A DNA stretch of 64,000 bases from Otatea glauca (Eukaryota > Streptophyta > Magnoliopsida > Poales > Poaceae). Below the pieces are notes generated by a model. That model was not told the origin of the DNA, did not search any database, and was given only the letters and a program-made list of their open reading frames with translations. The DNA lies in the NCBI GenBank assembly GCA_036346275.1, contig CM070723.1, positions 49,430,743-49,494,742 on the forward strand. The letters run 5' to 3'. Shown piece by piece: positions 1 to 11,395 of the stretch. Both the position numbers and the translations under genes were made by a program. Position 1 is the stretch's first letter. The number at the start of each line of letters is the position of its first letter.

Positions 1-278
1 TGAATCGTAAAGGAGCAGACTCTATTACTTTTGACCATCATCATCCTTTTGTCTTCTCTAAGCCCCGGTCATGATGTAAAACATTGATATAGGCTGGAGA
101 CATTACTCTGCATGAAGATCTAACTACAGAATAGGTCAATCGCAAGACATGGGAACAAATTCACAAACCCTAGAATCCAAAATTGAAACCAGAATCCTAC
201 AAACCAAAGCTAAACCACTAGGAAAATAAGAACGCCTACGAAACCGAAGAAAACATCACGAAGAAAAATAGATCGTAC

Positions 279-1080
279 CTTTGGAAAATTGCCTCCCAAA
301 GAGCCTTGCACTCCGGTCGCCGGTTGAGGATGAGGCAAACAGAAATCTGGCGCCTGCACGCAACAAGAAGGTACCAAGCAGCTGGAACCAGAAATCATTG
401 CCGGGATGGCGCTGGCCGGCAATCGTCATCGATCCAAGCAGGCGGGGGCTGGGAGGAGGGAAGCGCGGTGGCGACGGCGAAAACGAAGGTTGCCCCTCGA
501 GGGCTCCGTGGTGTCACATTTCACGGCGCTTTACAGGCTAGGGTGCGTGGACGGCCGGATCGTCACCGACGCAAGGCAGGGACGGCGGCGAAAATCCGGA
601 CGACGTGGAGCTCTCGGCTGCGCGGAATCTCTTCCTCTATTAATATGTTACAAGCTAGGGGAGTCGCGGGGCGGAAGAAGCAACGGAGGAGGCAGTCGGA
701 GGGCGATGGACGCACGGACAAAAGCAGCAGCGACAGAAGGGGGAAGGGGAGGAGAGGACGATGGGGCGAGGGCGGCACCGGCAATGGGAGGGAGGAGGGC
801 ATTGGGCAAAATGGGAGGGGAAGGGGAGGACATGACGGCGGTGCGAGAGCGAGTGCTGCGCGCGGCGCTGGCAATGGTAGGGAAGAGGCCATTGGGGAAA
901 ATGCGAGAGCCTTCTCGAGGACTCCGCAGGCCCGAATTCTTGGGGACGCAAGGACCGGCACTCGGGACACGTGGACGGGCGGATAGGCACAAACCGAAAA
1001 ACCGACGGCCTAGGCAAAGGGGGTCTGTACGCAAATACGAAAAATAGAGGGTTTTCCCCGCGCAAAGCGTCGACGTGGCG
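279..1080 (-). other. GC-rich block, possible 5' leader exon of a minus-strand gene
   Basis: This block is strongly GC-rich and purine-biased on the plus strand, and no long conserved protein is recognisable on either strand. Read on the minus strand it resembles a grass 5' leader: GC-rich transcribed-looking sequence followed at 278/277 by a good splice donor (AAAG then GTACGATC) and T-rich intron-like DNA. If so, the coding part lies left of the window. The open frames crossing it are low-complexity and probably not coding. Alternative: an unclassified repeat fragment. Confidence 0.2.
780..910. repeat. Imperfect 90-bp tandem duplication
   Basis: The phrase beginning GGCAATGGGAGGGAGGAGGG at 780 recurs with a few changes at 870, in both cases followed by a GGC/GCCATTGGG..AAAATG phrase. 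This is a local duplication within the purine-rich block. Confidence 0.6.
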
Positions 1081-1118
1081 CAAGCGAGTGACGGCCGATC
1101 TCTCCCACTGTAGGATAG

Positions 1119-1120
<2 letters not shown>

Positions 1121-1155
<35 letters not shown>
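1121..1155. repeat. (AT)n microsatellite
   Basis: An uninterrupted TA dinucleotide run, followed by a second shorter AT-rich stretch. Confidence 0.9.
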
Positions 1156-1159
<4 letters not shown>

Positions 1160-1160
1160 T

Positions 1161-2590
1161 AATATATATAAGTTATACATATGGCTAACTTTCAACCCAA
1201 CATCAAACCTTGCCAATGGCAATGACTTGGCAGATAGTGTGCATATTACGTTGCCAAAGATTTGAACGCAAGATCGATATATGATGCGAACGATGACTTA
1301 AACGGGTCCCTGCGGTGAAAGCGAACATATTATTACGCCCGTATTCGCACTGTCTCAATCGATATAGAATTTTCTTTTAATTTGGCTTTTAATCGCAACC
1401 CAACCTGGACCAATTAATCGATCTGCTCTACCCTGATGTCACCATTAGACTGGTTCAAATTAAGATAAGGCCATAAACTCGTCTAAAAAAATGAACATAT
1501 TTGGTCTTCGAGAGGTGCTTCTATGTATCATTTTTTTTATAGCTGCACAAATATTAAAACATAAATAGAAAATAGATGGCGATTACTTGCCTCTTCGTTT
1601 GCTTCAAGATTAATGCTACTTGTATAGGAGATGATCTTTTACATTAATAAAGAACATACATTTGGATATTGGATTTTACGACGAATTCTACATGAAGCAG
1701 GACAGATTCTCCAGTTTTTTTTCCCAATCCCTGTGCTACCCCCAATTTACCGTACATCGTATACACCCTTGAAATTAAATGAGTTGATCCATATTGTAAT
1801 TCATCAATATTTACGTACGGGATGACAATCTAGTGTGCTCACTTTTCACAAAGGCAATTGCAAATCCTGATCTCGATCAGATGATCCGGTGGTACGGTGT
1901 CTCCTCACTCCCTGGCTAAGTGGATGCATGGCCTAACTCTATCCACGTATGGTGATGTGTGATGCATCCTGCTGGGGCAGGCACTGTTCCTGTCCTTGGG
2001 TGTACCATCTCCTTCACCCTGTTGCTATCCAAGCATACACAGGCGCCAGGGAGTATCATGCAGCTGCAGTAAACAAAGAGACTTTTTCACAGGTACTAAA
2101 ATTTACATCGAGATGGTATTAGAAGGTGTTAAAGTTTTTTAAAAATGATAAAAAGTCTCGTAAGTAAAACATCAGTGTTTCTTCGGTACCATTGAAATAC
2201 CACCGCACCACAACAATCAATCGGGTGCGTTTAGGTCTCGATAGGGCCGCTTACAATGAAATGGCAGAGGATCCGATTCCCTAAAATACCGTCTTTTTTA
2301 ATCCTAAGACTCCATTTGAAACACGGGAATTGAACTGTTTTGCGTGAAATTTGACTTACATGTTCATCGCTATATACGATCTAGCGTACTAAATCAATTG
2401 TTCAGCTTCTTATTTGTTTGAGCTCCTCTAGTTTTAATTTCCTAGAGGAATACATAACCACTGAAAAGGGGTAGAAAGGAAGCCTTGCCATGCATTAGAA
2501 AGGTCTCGTCATGGCTAGCCGCAAAGTTGACCTTACATTTATACGACATGCAAATAATGGAACCTTAATATTCCTGCAGGAACTATGACA
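1161..2590. other. Intergenic, nothing recognised
   Basis: AT-rich sequence with only short open frames. No family similarity, terminal repeats or promoter signals were identified on either strand. Confidence 0.5.
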
Positions 2591-2592
2591 TA

Positions 2593-2848
2593 CTCCCTCA
2601 GTAGATTTTTATAAGGCATCAACACATTTCAAGATTATACGTTTGTAAACTTTGAATAACAATTAGTCCAGCAATATACAGATTATATGATAAAAAAAAT
2701 GACACTGTCAAATTCGTATTTGAAATTATTTCTGTTGTTATGATTTTATAATCATGAACAAAGTATTATAAAAAATTAATAATTAAAGTTCAACTTTTAA
2801 AACCTCACCAAACCGAACCATATCTTATAAAAATCAACGGAAAGAGTG
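2593..2848. mobile_element. Stowaway-type MITE
   Basis: This is a 256-bp AT-rich non-coding element. Its left end (CTCCCTCAGTAGATTTTTAT) and the reverse complement of its right end (CACTCTTTCCGTTGATTTTT) form imperfect terminal inverted repeats. It is flanked by TA on both sides, the Tc1/mariner Stowaway target duplication. The interior has no coding capacity. Confidence 0.75.
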
Positions 2849-2850
2849 TA

Positions 2851-4640
2851 TGGACACACAGATGGATGGATAGATGTATGGCCTGCGAGGGCACGTCAAA
2901 TCGATCCATTTTTCTCCATCAAAGTTGAGTGAGTCAGTCGAGTCGAGTCCATGGTGAGAGATGTCCATTGGGGTGGGGATCATTGGTCCACTTTGGAGCA
3001 CTTTTGCTGGGGGAGACGTTGGCTCCATGCATGGCAACCCCAGGACCAGCCGTGGCCTTTTTCGTGTCCTCCATGGACGCGAGGGTGAGCTTTTTTGTGC
3101 TTCACTCTTCCTAGATGCTGCATAAGTTATAGAAAATGCATGCCTATCATGAACAATACTAACTAGTAATATCACACAAGTTTTCAGTCTCCAATGAGGA
3201 ATGGAGGATTAAGAACAGAATATCCGTGCAGTCTGATCAGCGATAGTTAGCGTAGGTGTTGACAAAATAAATTATACGTGCACTAAGATAGAGATAAAGA
3301 AATTGCAAACCGAGCAATGTTCCTATATATATCTCTCTAATACAAGTTACACAAATAAGTAAACGAAGTGGCAAGTAATCACCATCTATCTTTCGTCTAT
3401 GCTTTAATATTTGTGCAACTTTTATAAAATATTTCGTAGAAACACCTCCCTTACAAGTATTGACACCGTAATATTACTAATAATTCATATCACAAAAGGT
3501 GGTATGGAACTCGAAAGCTCTAAGGTTTGGTTCCTCTTTGTTTCCGGTCCGCAGTCTTCTCCGAGAACTAGTGAAAATAGCTCCATGAAATTCCTTCGAT
3601 TGACGGTCTAAGATCAAACATGAATTAATCGAATTATCAGGCAGCAAGAGCAGGTTTTGAATCACGTTGGATCGTAAGGCTGAGCTCGAACTCGACTCAA
3701 ACCAGCTCAAGCCGTGACGCTGCTTCGTTCGCGCATCTTAAAAAAAATCTAAAAGGGGAAAAAAGAAGAGAAAAGCGAAATAGGAATTTAACCACATTTG
3801 GCACAGTGCTTTTGATTGGACTTCTCGTGCCGAAACCCCCCTCCGCTCGCGGCGTGGGGGCTGTGGACTCTATGACATGGTGGTCCCACTATGCTGTATG
3901 GCCCATGGGCCAGTTGCGGAAGGGTGAAAATGAGAGTACGTGGGGTTTTCTTGGCCTCACTGCCTATCCACGTCCTCGTAAACCGGGCGGTAGTTTCCTT
4001 TTCTCTATAGAAATTACTATTTATCTAACTTTCTCAATCTCGTTTTTTTTTTCATAATCTAGCATCTACTTGCATGTATCTGTTGTGAAAGACTCGGCAG
4101 GCAATACGTATCTTGAGCCACGACCAAAGAGCGTAGAAGCTGATTGATGTCGTGGCAGGTGTGGGAGCAAGTGCACAGGCGAGCGCGGCAGGAGCTTACT
4201 GTCGTGCTCGGGTAACACGAAAGCCACCCTGCCGCAGTGCACCACATTGCACTCGTGGTCGATCGAGCTCCATCGGCTTTCATGCTCCTCGACACAGCAG
4301 GGAACACATGTTGTCTATCGCATCTTTCGCGATGAGGGAGAGGACAAAATTTACAAATGTATATAAAGAAAACTAAATTTGAAAACAAAAATGCATAGAG
4401 CTAGACGAGCGACGAATTCTTCTCCAGAGATCGTGAGAAGATAAGAGGCTATTTTGCATAAAAGGCCAACCCACACTTTGTTATTTCTGTGCGTGTCGTA
4501 AACTTATTTATTTTTTATTGAGCTTCTTTTGGTTCTGCTTGTTAATTTTTTCCCGTGCAATGGGCATGGATTTTGTGTTTAAGATGTTTGGATACGATAG
4601 CACTAACCATATTTGATACTCCACTCGATAGACTGTGAGT
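2851..4640. other. Intergenic, nothing recognised
   Basis: Mixed-composition DNA with short open frames only, none resembling a known protein. A GC-richer stretch at about 3820-4000 contains no convincing gene. Confidence 0.45.
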
Positions 4641-5052
4641 TAGAGGTGGCCAAACAGGCCGTCCGGCACGACACAGCCCATTTAAAAATGGGCACAACCC
4701 GTTTAGGCCCGGCTAGTAAACGGGTTGTGCCGGGGTGGCGGCCCAGACACGATCCGTTGGCCTTTCGAGCTGTGCCGTGCCGGTCCGATCCTTCGTGGCC
4801 AAACGGACCGGGTCGGTCCGGTAGCCCGTTTAATGCCGGAAAATTTGAAAAAAAATCAAAAAAATTAGAAAAAATTAGAAAAATAGATAAAATATGGTAA
4901 AAAAATGCAAAAAAATATGAAAAAATCAAAAAATAGACGACGGGCGCGTGCGTGACGCTCCTCCGCCCAAGCACAAGATGTCGGGTTGGGCGCGTTGCGT
5001 CTTGACCGAGCCCACAGATTGTGTCGCGTCTTCGCCCGTTTGGCCACCTCTA
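4641..5052. mobile_element. Non-autonomous hAT-type element, 412 bp
   Basis: The ends are inverted repeats, TAGAGGTGGCCAAAC at the left and its complement GTTTGGCCACCTCTA at the right. The subterminal regions are rich in CGGCACG and GGCCCGGC motifs and the core is A-rich and non-coding. The flanks carry a weak duplication: GACTGT occurs just left (4631-4636, displaced by a few bases) and immediately right (5053-5058). The terminal motif resembles that of the 3.8-kb hAT element at 45046, so this could be a mobilised derivative of that family. Confidence 0.7.
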
Positions 5053-5580
5053 GACTGTCTTACGGATTTACATCAATATGTGTGGCCATATTAATGCTGA
5101 GGTAGAGTTGTTGTTACTATGGCTATGGAATAAGCATAGGATGATTACGCAAGGAAGACGGGATAGATTAGTCTTTAGGGAAAAAAAAAGGAGAAAAGGA
5201 ATGGTAGTCTTTTTATTATTTAATCACACGACCTACGAAAAATTCGTGGCTAGAAAACAAAGAAGATGTCATTAAAAAAATCTATAGGTCGACAAGAAAG
5301 AAAAGAAAAATACAAGTTATTACTACTCTAACAGTCGACCACTTTCTTCCTTACCATCATGCCAGTTAGCCACTGACCATTGTCCATACTCGATAGCCAT
5401 ACTTGTGTTTTGGGCATGGATGCAAATAAAGAATACGTGGATGGCCTAATTTTTAGAAGGGCGACTTTAAATAAGGCCCTCGGATTCTGGCGTCTCTCGG
5501 TGAGCGGCATAATCTCCTTCTGGCAGCTCTTGCCTGCACTGCACAGTGCAAACCAATAACGTACACACCATTGTCATCAT
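5053..5580. other. Upstream region of the FLZ gene
   Basis: This stretch lacks a recognisable gene and probably contains distal promoter sequence of the FLZ gene. No confident TATA box was assigned. Confidence 0.3.
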
Positions 5581-5594
5581 CACCATCACTTCAC

Positions 5595-6224
5595 AGTTCA
5601 GAGCAGAGAGCTCTAGCTCAGCTCAGCTCAGCTCAGAGAGAGAGAGAGAGAGAGATGAAGAGACAGCAATATCTATGATAGTTTACATCTCTTGACAACC
5701 TTGTTCTTGCTCTTTTGCTTACGCCATATATATATATATTTTTCTCCTCGCAAGGAAGACCAAATTTTGCAATCTGGTATGTTGCATGCTATCTTCTCTT
5801 AACTGAACAATCTTATACCCATGTTAGTTTTTTTGTCTTTAACACCCTGGGTTTAATTCTGATCCAGTACTCTTTCTGATGGCGAAAATTGATCGATCTC
5901 TTGTCCCCTCAAGCTTGTGCGCTTCCTTTGAATCAAAGGCTTTGATGCGTTTAGTTGAGTGGTTCTGACCTTGTTCTGTTTCTTTCATCCTTGCTCTGCA
6001 CTATCAGTTAGTGTATCTGTTCACTTAGCACCATCCCAACCAAGCTTTGATCACTGAAAACAGTACCTTTGGTGAGTCCTCTCTTGCAAACCTTTTCTTG
6101 TGTGCTCCAACTGATCACACTAATGGATCAATCTCTTCTTTCCACATGCAGACTTAATTTGCAATAGATTAGATCAGATCATACTAAGATTTCATCAAAA
6201 TTTCGGGATTGTTAATTATCTGCA
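5595..6224 (+). promoter_or_regulatory. 5' leader of FLZ gene with GA microsatellite and probable leader intron
   Basis: A short AGCTC repeat leads into a (GA)n run at about 5634-5655, typical of grass 5' UTRs. Downstream is T-rich, intron-like sequence ending in a good acceptor (CCACATGCAG) at about 6151, about 75 bases before the ATG at 6225. FLZ genes often have a leader intron, so splicing here is plausible. The transcript start was not determined. Confidence 0.45.
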
Positions 6225-8094
6225 ATGCTGAAGAAGGCATCAGGGTCAGGAGCAGCAGTTGGGAGCAAGCCAGAGCCAGGCCTAATGGGGTGTGACCCCC
6301 AGGCACCCTCACCTCTCACCAGCAGCAAGCTCGCCAGGCACAGCAATGGCGGCAGGCCTTCTTCCTCTCTGCTGCTGACCCCGAGGTCGCTCCCAAGCTT
6401 CTCTCCGAGGAGCCTCTTCTCCATTGACGCCCCCATGAGCCCCACCTCCATGCTCGAGCAGTCCAAGAACCCGCCTTGCTCCAGCCCAAGAAACCCCACA
6501 AATGGCTCCGGTTCCTCCCATTCTTGCGGCATCGGCAGCCCGGTCACCGGCCTGGCAGGCGTGCTCGTCGCCGGCGAGGCCGAGCCGGAGTGTTGCAAGA
6601 ACAGCAGGGTGCTACGCCTCAGGGTGCAGCTGCCTCCTCCCAAGAAGGGGTTTGGCGGCGATCTGCTGCCGCCGAGCTCGCCGATCGAGTTCGGAGTCAA
6701 GAACAGGGACTCCCAGCTCGCGTTGCTCTCCCCGGTGCAGCGGTCGCCGTTGTCGTCAGCGGCGAGGGCGGCGCAGAGCGAGGTGGAGCTCGCCGAGGAC
6801 TACACCTGCGTCATCGCCCGGGGGCCCAACCCCAAGATGACCCACATATTCGACGACCGCGTCGTCGAGAGCTGCTGCGGCGGCGGCGGCGGCGGCGGCG
6901 ATGGTTGCTGTCAGTTGAGCTCTTGCTATGGGTGCAAGAAGAAGCTGGGACAAGGCAAGGATGCTCTATTTTTGCACAGGTAAGGCAAAGACTCTGAATC
7001 CCGATGATTTGCAGGTTGCACATCAAATTTCATGCTTGTCAGTAAGATTAACTCACTTGATATTGCTAATTTTAGCACCAGGCATGATTTGTGGGATTTT
7101 GGTTCAGAGGTGAGATGGTTAGTTTGATGAATTTTGTAATTTATTCAGTATTGAGCGCGTAATTAGTCGCAGTTTTCTGACTAGTGGTTTAGGTGTCTTG
7201 GTTAGTTCCATGTAACTAATGTTCAGAGATAATTGAAACGCTTTTAAGTACAAGATAAGATCATGGTCATACTTTATTGTCAACCCACTTAGTGTAAAGA
7301 GACGTCTTTGGCTGCAATCGTAATGTACATGGTCTATTGTCAGCCACTCCAACAAGACTTCATTTTCATTTGCCTGAAAGCAACATGGTTTCTGTAAATA
7401 GTTAAGGCACAGCTTGTAGCAACTAGCTTGTAAAGTATTTGATGCTGCATTGCTTTCATTGTGAGCCTATGAGCGACATCAATTGATCTCAGGTTTCAGA
7501 AAATGGATTAAATACTGACTTTTTTGTGGTCCCTAACATAACATTTATAGACAGATTGTAGATCTGGGGTCCCCAATCTTTGTCAGTCATTTTGTTACCG
7601 GCCCGAATTTTTCTATGAACGGTGACGTTTCTGTCCCCTTGAATTCAGGATCCCTGGTGTGAATGGGATGGACCGTAGATATTGCTACAACAGTTGTGTG
7701 CTAATTATTAGAGTTCTTGGATGCATTGGGTTAACCATTTGTGCTCTTTTGAACTTTCTTCTAACAAAAAGTTCATGTCTCAGACTCTCAGTACAAGCAT
7801 GTCTTGGAGGATAGCGTTTTTCATCAACTGATCGATCGACATAAATTACATTTCTGATCTTGACTTATATTCTACATTCAGTACATATCCTGTGTTCATT
7901 AGGACAAAAAGCATACACCTACTAGTACTATAGTAGTATATATGCAAAACAAAATTTGAAGCCGTTACTTATCACACACAGCTTAGATTCTTTTTTGGGG
8001 GTTCTTGTTTTGTAAAAATCATTTGTTGATTCATCCTAATTCATCTTTCAGAGGTGAGAAAGCATTCTGCAGCAGCCAATGTACTTTTTGGTAG
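6225..8094 (+). CDS. FCS-like zinc finger (FLZ/DUF581) protein, copy 1, with its own 5' end
   Basis: Two exons: 6225-6979 and 8052-8094, with donor CACAG/GTAAGG and acceptor TTTCAG/AGGTGAG. The spliced product is 265 residues. FLZ proteins are plant-specific and mostly act as SnRK1 kinase adaptors; that role is family knowledge. The Ser/Pro-rich N-terminal three quarters looks disordered. The FLZ finger is at the C-terminus: CYGC at 234-237, then 19 residues, then FCSSQC (cysteines 258 and 262). This matches CX2C-X19-FCSX2C and is split by the intron. The frame stops three residues after the last cysteine because of a five-T run at 8086-8090. Copies 2 and 3 have four Ts and read 18 codons further, so the C-terminus here may be a frameshift or a consensus error. 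A Gly homopolymer (GGN repeat, 6876-6900) precedes the finger. The start is the first ATG after the leader. Confidence 0.85.
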
Positions 8095-9520
8095 AAGGAT
8101 CGGCGATGCACCTGACGCATCAGTGAAATTGAAGTCCTGAACCTAGTTTCAGCCTCAACATTAGCAGACATCTGCCTACGAGTGAGAAATCATTATTCGT
8201 CTAGTAATTTTTTTTGGTCTAAATGGATGTACGATCGGTATGATCAAACCAGCTGGGATTTGCCCCTATTTTTGCTGCAATCAGAACAGATGACCTTGAG
8301 CAATGTTGAGCAGTCTTGCTGTTCCTTCAACTCAGCTGCTGATCCTTTGCTGAGAAATGTTCTTGTTTCATACGCTCTTGTTTCTTCAGTTAAGGGTTGG
8401 ATTGAGAATCCCCTGTCAACTGGAATCTGGCACAAAATTTATCATTGTGTCGAGAATTCTGCGAAAATCCATTCATAACCGTCACTGCTGGTGGTGCCCG
8501 GTAAATCATGGAATTTGAGGGAGTCCCACTTGCAGTGACCATTAAAAAAATGAATGTTTTTTTTTAATTTTTGCATAAATCTTTCAAGACAGAATCTTTT
8601 CCCTCAGTTACTTTCACCTTTTTGAGTGAGGTTTGATTGACAGCAACATGCTAGGACAAAGTTATTTGGTGTTACTTTCGGTTGTGTTTGGATCTCTGGG
8701 TGCGTGAACAATGGCAAGATCAGATGGTCATAACTCATAAACTGATGAATTTACTTCATAAATTTACAATCTATACCTGATGACGTCACTGTAGATTCAA
8801 TTTTCGCACTGTGATCCAAGTAAAATGATCGGTGCTTCAATTCTCACAAGTATATATCTAGTTGATCTACGAGTTAGATAACAGTTTAGTATATATGTGG
8901 TTATGATTTATGACCCGACGATTTTATACGATATATATAGCAACAAACGTCATTTGCACAAAAGAACAGACTTTCTGAGTAATAAACCAGTGCATATGAC
9001 ATGCATTTTGCATGATTGCATGATCACTGACCAAACCTAAATCCTTGCGCATGCTGTGTATGTAGAATGATATTGGTCAAGATAAATGTGGAACTATGCC
9101 TATACGAAACCTTGAGAAGGAATATTACTACTTAAAAAACTGAAATATCACCGGTATATCTGCAAATTGTTTTGACTAAATTCCCATACATATAAATTAC
9201 CCTTTTTATCCTTGAATTTTTTTTTACCCTTTAGGGTAAAATAGGGTGAAGAACCCAATTCTTGGTAAAGTAGAAAAGTTATGTCAAGTGAGAAAAAGGC
9301 ATGATTTTCGTAGTTCACAAAATCTTCCGCAAAACATATCTTCATGACTTCATGCTAAGAGTGCCCTCATAGTTCACCAAAATCTCAAGCGTGCTGTTGC
9401 GTGAACTCATGCATGCTTGCCAAATGCTACTACGGTACCAGGTTATACCCTTAAGATGTGTTTGGTTGTTTATACTAAGTAGTATATATATATATATGAG
9501 ATTGTTCGAGAAAGAAGTTA
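8095..9520 (+). other. 3' flank of FLZ copy 1
   Basis: AT-rich sequence expected to hold the 3' UTR and terminator region of FLZ. No separate gene is recognised. An open frame at 8182-8478 is kept in the duplicates only because the DNA itself is nearly identical, and it has no recognisable domain. Confidence 0.5.
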
Positions 9521-9523
9521 TCT

Positions 9524-9689
9524 GTGTGTTTGGTTACTTGAATAGAATCATCCTATTCTGGATGGTGAGATACAAATTTGAGAAATATTCTCTATAGATG
9601 CTGGACCATTTCATTCACCCAAAACAATAGAACCAAGTGGTACAAAACCATCCTATTCCATTCAACCTCATCTCACTAACCAAACACAC
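9524..9689. mobile_element. Small inverted-repeat MITE (unit 1)
   Basis: A 166-bp element with ends GTGTGTTTGGTTA and TAACCAAACACAC, exact inverses, and diverged subterminal inverted similarity (CATCCTATTC). It is non-coding. No clear target duplication was found, so the superfamily is unassigned. The same element is at 19558-19723 and 29626-29791. Confidence 0.55.
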
Positions 9690-10140
9690 TATTATTTTTC
9701 TACGTCTCTTTGTCTAGGCAATCACAACAAAATCAACAATTAACGAAAAATCATACCCCTACTTTTTCATATCTATTCAATGAATTCCAGTTTTATCCTC
9801 TGAACAACATCTAGCGGGTAGATAACGCCTCCTTACGATAACGTAGAAGATAAAACTTCCATATTAATTATCACAAATACCAAAATGCAAGAAAAGAGAT
9901 AAGGAACAGATATAAATATGATAAATGCACATTACAATTTTTTTGACAAGTAGTCGACCTAGGCATCGGTGAACTCATGGTCCACCTGTTAGCCAGGTCT
10001 AGTATGAATTTCGCCCTAAAAACTTGCCACATGCTGGTATACTAGGCTCCACTATTATTTCCATTGTTACTATAAACTTTTATTAATGGAATATCACACC
10101 CCACTATATTATCTGTATTCAAAGAATGCCAGTGTCCTTC

Positions 10141-11395
10141 ACTGAATAATACTACCGGATTTAAACCTGGGAGCTTTCGCCGACGCTCGCGCCGTCCACG
10201 TCGCGCTCGGGGCATCGTGGCCGCGCCGTGCCTCTCCGCGTGGCTCGCGTGACCATTGAACCGGGGCGTCGTTCATACGGCGGGCAAACCGTAGAGCCAC
10301 GTCGCCCACTTGATTAATCGAGTTGCCAGGCTTAAATAGTTAATCGCAGCGTTTAGACTCAAACGGCGCGGCAGCGCAGCGGTAGAGCGCGCGCGTTGTG
10401 AGCGAGAGATCTCGCGTTCGATTCCGCCTAACCGCGCTCGCCTCCGAATTTTCCCGGCCGATGCGTGGCGCCAGCGTTCGGCTCTTCGGCTGAGCCCGCG
10501 CGTGGCGCGTTTTTTTGGCAAAAGACCCTCCAGTTTTTTCAAAATTACATACAAGTCCTTTTTTTTGTACAAAGCCCTGGAATTTGCGAGGAGGCCCTTG
10601 AAACTTCTGGATTTTCGCGGGACAGTCGCTGGACTTTTAAGAAATTACGTATTAGTCTATTTTTATCTGTTTTATATCTTTTTTTACGGAAAGCCCTTTT
10701 TTTAGAAAGCCCGGATTTTACGAAAGGACCCCTTTATACGTTAGTCTATTTTAATCTATTTTAGGTCCTTTTCTTTGCGGAAAGACCCCCCAGATTTCGG
10801 TTCTTGCGGGATGAGCGACCCAGGTTTTGTAAAGCGGTTTTGTCTATTTTTTTTACATGTTAGCCTTTTCCCCCGCCGTGCAAAGACATGTTGGTTTTTT
10901 GTTTACAGGAAGCGAGGATTATATGATTAGCTCCAGAGATTTTCAAAAAATACATTTGCGTCGCTTTCTTCGCGGAGAAAAAACCCGGATTTCATATTAT
11001 GGCTGTCACGTTGCGTCGCGCCTTTATGACTGCTTGTTTTTTGATGCCCTGTTTTCTACGGAGACGCACTCAAATTTTACCGCGTTTTTTTTTGTTTTTT
11101 TTGCACCCATTTTGTACCGAGGCGTCTTCCGCAATTTATTTTTAACACATCGTTTCTCACGCAGATTTGCCTGAGACTTTCAGAAGCTACATATTTATCT
11201 AATTTTTCATTGTTAAACCCCCAGAACTCATGTGATTTTCACTGTTTGTCTTGTGTCGTCTGGCCTAAAAAACACGCTGAAATGTAATTTGAAATATCTT
11301 AAATTTTACATCTAGCTCGGTTCTCTGCGATAGTGCGCTCCAAAATATCCTTATATTTTTTCTACGATTCTTTTCATCGACCAAGATCTACGCGG
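10141..11395 (+). repeat. SINE-like/phrase-repeat block (unit 1)
   Basis: A GC-rich head (10170-10500) passes into a T-rich body that repeats diverged phrases such as AAAGCCC, GGAAAGACCCC and TTAGTCTATTTT. No protein family is recognisable. The block abuts the truncated end of the copia element at about 11395, where reverse transcriptase would be expected. It is either a separate inserted repeat or the non-coding part of another transposon. The unit 2 counterpart is 20200-21495; unit 3 lacks it. Confidence 0.45.
10367..10437 (+). other. tRNA-like segment with A- and B-box motifs
   Basis: GCGCAGCGGTAGAGCGC forms a D-arm-like hairpin and resembles a Pol III A box. GCGTTCGATTCC about 40 bases downstream resembles a B box. 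Acceptor and anticodon stems are poor, so this is not called a functional tRNA; a tRNA-derived SINE head is the likeliest explanation. In unit 2 the same place (20398-20465) has several indels that disrupt the A box. Confidence 0.35.

Noticed and set aside
6476..6997. Alternative frames overlapping FLZ exon 1, and their copies at 16511 and 26593
   Set aside because: These are GC-rich shadow frames; the zinc finger and splice sites support only the frame starting at 6225.
8182..8478. 98-codon frame downstream of FLZ, present in all three units
   Set aside because: Conservation reflects recent duplication of the whole unit; the frame is broken in unit 2 by one base and has no domain.
10367..10437. 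Functional tRNA-His gene
   Set aside because: A GTG triplet lies in the presumed loop and A/B boxes are present, but acceptor and anticodon stems do not pair well and unit 2 has disrupting indels. Kept as a tRNA-like segment only.
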